NCBI GenBank assembly: GCA_964561785.1
Contig: CAZLRF010000006.1
Span: forward strand, 51,359-115,358
DNA from: DATBSL01 sp964561785
Lineage (GTDB): Bacteria > Acidobacteriota > Vicinamibacteria > Fen-336
Direction: 5' to 3'
DNA: 64,000 nucleotides
In this document: one piece after another, positions 60,122 to 64,000 of the stretch
Position numbering within the stretch: position 1 is the stretch's first letter
How the letters are laid out: each line of letters begins with the position of its first letter
Made by a program: the position numbers and the translations under genes
Notes under the pieces: generated by a model
Database searches by the model: none
Told to the model about the DNA's origin: nothing
The model's input: only the letters and a program-made list of their open reading frames with translations

Positions 60122-61213
60122 GTGAAGGAACGTCGCCGAAGCGTCCTGCACGTCGACCTCGACCCGTTCTTCGTCTCGGTCGAGGGGAGCCTCGATCCGT
60201 CCCTCCGGGGGCGCCCGGTCGTGATCGGCGGCGACGGGCACGGGATGGGCTTCGTGGCCGCGGCGAGCGAGGAGGCGCGCGCGAACGGGGTGCGGCCCGG
60301 CCAACCCCTCTCCCGGGCCCGGGAGCTGTGCCCGCTCGCCGTCTTCCGCCGCGGCGACCTCGACGCCTACGGCCGCTTCAGCGAGGAGGTCACCGCCGTG
60401 CTCCTCGCGGCCAGCCGGCGGGTCGAGCGTCCCTCGGCCGACGAGGCGTTCGTCGACCTCACTCCCGAGGGCCCTTCCGACACGCCTCCGGCGCGCGCCG
60501 CGGAGACGGTGCGCGACGAGCTCCAGCGGCGCCTCGGCCTCGACGCCTCGCTCGGACTCGCCGGCTCGCGCCTCGCGGCCCGGATCGCCTCCGCCTGGGC
60601 CAAGCCCCGAGGCCTCCTCGTCGTCCTACCCGGCTACGAGCAGTCGTTCCTCGCCGGCAAGCCGATCGGCGCGCTCTCCCTTCCCCCCCACCTCGAGTCG
60701 GCCCTCGAGCGCGCTTCCCTCGCCACGCTCGGCCAGGTCGCCGACGCCGACGACGCGACCCTCGCCGCCGCGGTGGGCGCCGTCCTCGCGCCCCGCCTGC
60801 GCGCCGCGGCTCGCGGCGAGGAGGAGTCGGCGATCGCAGTGGCCGCGCCGCCCACGTCGCTGCTCGAGGAATGGCGGGTCCGCGACCGCCGGACCGACCG
60901 CCTGGCCCTCGAGGAGATCCTGGACTCGCTCGCCCGCCGGGCCGCCCGGCGCCTCAAGCCCTTCCGCCTCGTGGCCCGGGCCGCGACCGTGGAGGTCCGA
61001 CGGCCCTCCGGCGAGGAGCGACGGGGCGAGGCCTTCGACCCCGGCCTCGCCGGCGAGAGCGAGGTGGCCACGGCCGTGCGCGAGATCGCGTCGCCGCTGC
61101 TCGAGCGGCCCGAGGAGGTTCGCTCGGTGCAAGTGCGCCTCTCGCGCCTCGAGCCGCCGACCACGCAGGCCCCCCTCTTCCCGGCGTCCCCTCTCCTCCA
61201 CCGCGCACGGTAG
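60122..61213 (+). CDS. dinB: Y-family DNA polymerase (DinB / Pol IV-like)
   Basis: 363 residues. The catalytic carboxylates are present: VLHVDLDPFFVSVE and RPSADEAFVDL. The thumb and little-finger regions are divergent but of normal length. A C-terminal QAPLF matches the beta-clamp binding motif QxxLF. It performs error-prone translesion synthesis. Because the active site is intact it is unlikely to be the inactive ImuB. The start is a GTG with a TATGCT box six bases upstream. It follows lexA and precedes nth, giving a DNA-repair cluster. Confidence 0.92.
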   Translation: MKERRRSVLHVDLDPFFVSVEGSLDPSLRGRPVVIGGDGHGMGFVAAASEEARANGVRPGQPLSRARELCPLAVFRRGDLDAYGRFSEEVTAVLLAASRRVERPSADEAFVDLTPEGPSDTPPARAAETVRDELQRRLGLDASLGLAGSRLAARIASAWAKPRGLLVVLPGYEQSFLAGKPIGALSLPPHLESALERASLATLGQVADADDATLAAAVGAVLAPRLRAAARGEEESAIAVAAPPTSLLEEWRVRDRRTDRLALEEILDSLARRAARRLKPFRLVARAATVEVRRPSGEERRGEAFDPGLAGESEVATAVREIASPLLERPEEVRSVQVRLSRLEPPTTQAPLFPASPLLHRAR

Positions 61214-61216
61214 AAT
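61211..61216 (+). promoter_or_regulatory. Candidate -10 box of nth (leaderless type)
   Basis: TAGAAT, six bases, then the GTG at 61223. The box overlaps the dinB stop codon. No Shine-Dalgarno sequence. Confidence 0.45.
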
Positions 61217-61222
61217 CCGCGC

Positions 61223-61981
61223 GTGCCGTCCCGCACGCGCCGCCCCAATTCCGAGCGCGCAAAGCGCGTGCTCGACGTCCTCGAGCGGACCCACCCCGAG
61301 GCGCGCTGCGCCCTCGAGCATCGGGACGCCTTCCAGCTCGCCGTCGCCACGATCCTCTCCGCCCAATGCACGGACGAGCGCGTGAACCGCGTGACGCCCG
61401 CCCTCTTCGCTCGGTACCCGGACGCCCGTTCCCTGGCTGCGGCGCCCCTCGCCGACGTCGAGGCGCTCGTTCGCTCGACCGGCTTCTTCCGCGCGAAGGC
61501 GCGCAGCATCACCGGCTTCGCCCGCGGCCTCGTGGAGGCGCACGGCGGTGAGGTGCCGCGCACGATGGAGGCGCTCGTGCCCCTCCCGGGCATCGGCCGC
61601 AAGACCGCGAACGTCGTGCTCGGCCACGCGTTCGGGGTGAACGAAGGCATCGCCGTCGACACCCACGTCCTGCGGGTCAGCAACCGCCTCGGACTCGTCC
61701 GCGGCGACGACCCCGTCGACGTCGAGCGCCAGCTGATGGCCCTCGTGCCGCGCGAACGCTGGACGCGGACCACCGATCTGCTGATCTTCCACGGGCGCAA
61801 GGTCTGCGACGCCCGTCGGCCCGCCTGCGGGAGCTGCCCCCTGTTCGCGGAGTGCGCGTGGGAGAGCCGCCAGGCGTGGGCCTCGGCCGGGCCCGCCGGG
61901 AAGGCCCGCCCTGCCGGCGCGCGCGCCGCGGGGACGAAGCGCCCCGCCGCTCGGCGAAGGGCGCCGGGGAGGGATCGGTGA
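61223..61981 (+). CDS. nth: Endonuclease III (DNA glycosylase/AP lyase)
   Basis: 252 residues. The helix-hairpin-helix is LPGIGRKTANVVL with the catalytic Lys. The catalytic Asp lies in AVDTHVLRVSNRL. The 4Fe-4S cluster ligands follow the C-x6-C-x2-C-x5-C pattern (CDARRPACGSCPLFAEC). A basic Ala/Arg/Pro tail of about 35 residues follows the cluster. It removes oxidised pyrimidines. Its stop overlaps the next gene as GTGA. Confidence 0.96.
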   Translation: MPSRTRRPNSERAKRVLDVLERTHPEARCALEHRDAFQLAVATILSAQCTDERVNRVTPALFARYPDARSLAAAPLADVEALVRSTGFFRAKARSITGFARGLVEAHGGEVPRTMEALVPLPGIGRKTANVVLGHAFGVNEGIAVDTHVLRVSNRLGLVRGDDPVDVERQLMALVPRERWTRTTDLLIFHGRKVCDARRPACGSCPLFAECAWESRQAWASAGPAGKARPAGARAAGTKRPAARRRAPGRDR

Positions 61982-62823
61982 GCCCCGCGCGCGTGCTGGC
62001 CGCGGCCGTGCAGATGACCTCGACCGCCGAGGTCGAGCGCAACCTCGACGCCGCCGAGGCGCTCGTCGAGCGGGCCGCGGCCCGGGGGGCCTCCTTCGTC
62101 GGTCTCCCCGAGAACTTCGCCTTCCTGCGCTCCGAGGGCCAGCCGGTCCCGGAGCCTCAGGATCTCGACGGCCCGTGGGTGGCGCGGATGTCCGTCCTCG
62201 CCCGGCGGCTGCGTGTGACGCTGCTCCTCGGCAGCCTGCCCGAGCGCGTCCCGGGCGAGACCCGCGTGCGCAACGCCTCGGTCCTGCTCGGGCCGGACGG
62301 CGAGACGATCACGGTCTACCGCAAGATCCACCTCTTCGACATCGACCTGCCCGGCCTGGAGCACCTCAAGGAGTCGCGCTCGGTCCTTCCCGGCGACGAG
62401 GTCGTCGTGGCCGAGACGCCGATCGGACCCGTGGGGCTGTCGATCTGCTACGACCTGCGCTTCCCCGAGCTGTTCCGGGAGCTCGCCCGGCGGGGCGCCC
62501 GCGTCCTGTGCGTCCCCTCGGCATTCACGGAGCGCACGGGAAAGGCCCACTGGGAGACGCTGCTCCGCGCCCGCGCGATCGAGAACCTCGCCTACGTCTT
62601 CGCCCCGGCGCAGGTCGGCCACCACGGCGGGGGCCGCGAGTCCCACGGAAACGCCATGATCGTGGACCCGTGGGGAACGGTGCTCGCCCGCGTCGCCGAC
62701 GGCGAGGGCCTCGCGGTCGCCGAGCTGGACTTCGAGCGGCAGGAGAGGCTTCGCCGCGAGCTGCCCGCCCTCGCCCACGCCCGCCTCGCCCCGGTCCGCC
62801 CGTCCCCCCCGAAGGGCCCTTGA
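61978..62823 (+). CDS. Carbon-nitrogen hydrolase (nitrilase superfamily, Nit1/Nit2-like)
   Basis: 281 residues. The Glu-Lys-Cys triad is E45 in LPENFAF, K116 in YRKIHLF and C157 in SICYDLRFPEL. The sequence around DIDLPGLEHLKES resembles Nit1/Nit2 proteins, which hydrolyse deaminated glutathione or act as omega-amidases. The exact substrate is not decided by sequence. The GTG start overlaps the nth stop and has GGGAGGG before it. Confidence 0.92.
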   Translation: MSPARVLAAAVQMTSTAEVERNLDAAEALVERAAARGASFVGLPENFAFLRSEGQPVPEPQDLDGPWVARMSVLARRLRVTLLLGSLPERVPGETRVRNASVLLGPDGETITVYRKIHLFDIDLPGLEHLKESRSVLPGDEVVVAETPIGPVGLSICYDLRFPELFRELARRGARVLCVPSAFTERTGKAHWETLLRARAIENLAYVFAPAQVGHHGGGRESHGNAMIVDPWGTVLARVADGEGLAVAELDFERQERLRRELPALAHARLAPVRPSPPKGP

Positions 62824-62848
62824 CACTCCGGGCGAAATGCCTTAAAAA
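62820..62848 (+). promoter_or_regulatory. Promoter of rplM-rpsI
   Basis: A perfect TTGACA (62820-62825) overlaps the stop codon of the nitrilase gene. A 17-base spacer and TAAAAA (62843-62848) follow. The leader to the rplM ATG is about 50 bases. It is one of the few A/T-rich islands in the window. Confidence 0.7.
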
Positions 62849-62903
62849 TTCGAGGTTTGCGATCCCGCGCCGCGTCGCGCGTGGGGCGAAGGGGACTCAC
62901 TGG

Positions 62904-63332
62904 ATGCCGACCTATATTCCCAAGGCGACCAGCCTTGACCGGCGGTGGTTCGTGATCGACGCGAGCGGCAAGGTGCTCGGGAAGGTCGCCACCGCGGCCG
63001 CCAACGTGCTCACCGGCAAGCGCAAGCCGACCTACACCCCGTTCCTCGACACGGGCGACCACGTCGTCGTGATCAACGCCGACCATGTGGTCCTCACCGG
63101 TCGCAAGGAGACCGACAAGGTCTACCGGCGCCACTCCGGCTACCTCGGAGGGCTCAAGAGCGAGGCCGCGAAGGACGTGCGGGCGCAGCGGCCGGCACGA
63201 ATCGTCGAGGAGGCGGTGCGGGGCATGCTGCCGAAGACCAAGCTGGGGCGCGCGATGTTCCTCAAGCTCAAGGTGTACGGCGGCTCGAAGCACCCCCACC
63301 AGGCGCAGAAGCCCCAGCCGCTGAACCTGTAG
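62904..63332 (+). CDS. rplM: 50S ribosomal protein L13
   Basis: 142 residues, full length. The L13 signature is seen in RRWFVIDASGKVLGKVATAAA, GDHVVVINADHVVLTGRK and EEAVRGMLPKTKLGRAMF. The ATG at 62904 is preceded by a purine-rich GAAGGGGA. It forms a conserved operon with rpsI 17 bases downstream. Confidence 0.97.
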   Translation: MPTYIPKATSLDRRWFVIDASGKVLGKVATAAANVLTGKRKPTYTPFLDTGDHVVVINADHVVLTGRKETDKVYRRHSGYLGGLKSEAAKDVRAQRPARIVEEAVRGMLPKTKLGRAMFLKLKVYGGSKHPHQAQKPQPLNL

Positions 63333-63349
63333 CAGGAGCGAGAGAAGCC

Positions 63350-63751
63350 TTGAGCACCACCCCCATCGAGTACTACGGCACCGGGAAGCGCAAGACGTCG
63401 GTCGCCCGCGTGCACCTGCGCCCGGGGACGGGCGAGTTCCAGCTCAACGAGCGGGGCCTCGACGAGTACTTCGGCGGCATCGAAGCCCTGAAGCAGGTCG
63501 TCAAGCAGCCCTTCTCGGTCACGGAGACGAACGACAAGTTCGACGTCGTGGCCACGATCCACGGCGGAGGCGTCGCCGCGCAGGCGGGCGCCATCCGACA
63601 CGGGATCTCCCGCGCGCTGTGCCTCTTCAACGGAGAGCTGCGCGGGAAGCTCAAGAAGGCCGGGTTCCTGACCCGCGACGCGCGAATCAAGGAGCGCAAG
63701 AAGTACGGCCAGAAGGGCGCCCGCCGCCGGTTCCAGTTCAGCAAGCGCTAG
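63350..63751 (+). CDS. rpsI: 30S ribosomal protein S9
   Basis: 133 residues. It has EYYGTGKRKTSVARVHLRPG, IHGGGVAAQAGAIRHGISRAL, and the invariant basic C-terminus GARRRFQFSKR that reaches the P-site tRNA. The only start consistent with the conserved N-terminus is a TTG at 63350, preceded by AGGAG 11 bases upstream and GAGAGA nearer. It follows rplM by 17 bases. Confidence 0.95.
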   Translation: MSTTPIEYYGTGKRKTSVARVHLRPGTGEFQLNERGLDEYFGGIEALKQVVKQPFSVTETNDKFDVVATIHGGGVAAQAGAIRHGISRALCLFNGELRGKLKKAGFLTRDARIKERKKYGQKGARRRFQFSKR

Positions 63752-63786
63752 AGGACGTTCACTTCGAGCCCCGCGAGGGGCCGGAA

Positions 63787-63813
63787 AGCCCCGGGCGCTC
63801 GACGCCCGGGGCT
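63787..63813 (+). terminator. Strong hairpin between rpsI and rpsB
   Basis: AGCCCCGGGCG and CGCCCGGGGCT form an 11-bp perfect stem around a CTCGA loop. No T-tract follows, so it may be a processing, attenuation or factor-assisted termination signal rather than a classical intrinsic terminator. The rpsB ribosome site starts seven bases further on. Confidence 0.5.
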
Positions 63814-63831
63814 GTCACACAGGAGGCTTCG

Positions 63832-64000
63832 TTGTCCGAGACCACCACTCCCACCGCCGCCCCGGAGGCGAAGGACGTCGCCGCGAGCGTCACGATCAAG
63901 GACCTGCTCGAGGCGGGCGTCCACTTCGGCCACCAGACCCGCCGCTGGAACCCGAAGATGAAGCCGTACATCTTCGGCGAGCGCAACGGCATCTACATCA
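63832..64000 (+). CDS. rpsB: 30S ribosomal protein S2, N-terminal part
   Basis: The first 56 codons before the window end. An acidic/Thr-rich start of about 20 residues is followed by the S2 signature TIKDLLEAGVHFGHQTRRWNP and KMKPYIFGERNGIYI. It starts at a TTG with a perfect AGGAGG five bases upstream (63821-63826). Like rpsI it uses TTG rather than ATG. The rest of the gene lies outside the window. Confidence 0.95.
   Translation, partial: MSETTTPTAAPEAKDVAASVTIKDLLEAGVHFGHQTRRWNPKMKPYIFGERNGIYI

Noticed and set aside
60122..61213. Reading the Y-family polymerase as ImuB of an imuAB-dnaE2 cassette
   Set aside because: The catalytic carboxylates (DLD and SADE) are intact and no imuA or dnaE2 is adjacent.

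Overview
The window is a gene-dense stretch of bacterial chromosome with very high G+C (about 70-75% by eye, not computed), short spacers and many 1-4 base start/stop overlaps (ATGA, GTGA, TTGA, TGATG). It carries no insertion sequence, prophage, CRISPR array or rRNA operon. One run of 100 Ns (17938-18037) sits in a repetitive linker, so this is draft or metagenome-derived sequence. The gene mix suggests a Gram-negative, high-GC, non-model phylum. Acidobacteriota is my best guess, with Myxococcota or another delta-like lineage possible. The clues are DUF4388 and DUF1844 proteins, a response regulator with a long Pro/Glu linker, separate methylmalonyl-CoA mutase subunits, a type-2 ValRS, and zapA followed by 6S RNA. 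This assignment is inference.

Layout. 1-726: a truncated exported-protein gene behind a sigma-54-like promoter, then tRNA-Cys and tRNA-Gly. 754-19184 (minus strand): yraN, cysS, an RsbU/RsbW/STAS partner-switching module, ribF, a DUF4388 protein, a large TPR/zinc-ribbon membrane protein, a DUF1844 protein, comEC, an RNA m5U methyltransferase, an unknown gene, birA, valS and a response regulator. 19326-22132: methylmalonyl-CoA mutase subunits and a hexapeptide acyltransferase. 22248-35623: an envelope-glycan region with a flippase-like protein, glycosyltransferases, a polysaccharide deacetylase, two tandem paralogous polytopic proteins, an epimerase, a Cache sensor, and DUF2752 and Yip1 membrane proteins. 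35678-37437: gatC-gatA.

37442-46338 (minus strand): tRNA-Val, thrS, infC, rpmI, rplT, pheS, pheT, a ZapB-like gene, zapA, 6S RNA (ssrS), thiL and a DUF2062 gene. This translation and cell-division block has several oddities: an apparent AUA start for infC, ThrRS without its TGS domain, PheT without its EMAP-II domain, and a 6S RNA that abuts the thiL start codon. 46484-52302: a Uma2 nuclease-like gene, arginase, a PilB/GspE ATPase with a large insertion, an SDR, and the AMMECR1/Memo pair. 52392-58958: a GH57 branching enzyme with its DUF4912 partner, an ECF sigma / anti-sigma / Spy-like cassette and a GT-C-like membrane protein. 59112-64000 (plus strand): lexA, a DUF3467 gene, dinB, nth and a nitrilase-family gene, then rplM, rpsI and rpsB (cut by the window end).

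Promoters recur as TTGNNN-17/18-TANNNT. A second recurring layout puts a TANNNT box only 6-8 bases before the start codon with no Shine-Dalgarno sequence. This suggests that leaderless mRNAs are common in this organism, and it is the most general unexpected pattern in the window. I did not find a convincing new defence or mobile system; most of the window is housekeeping and envelope biology.
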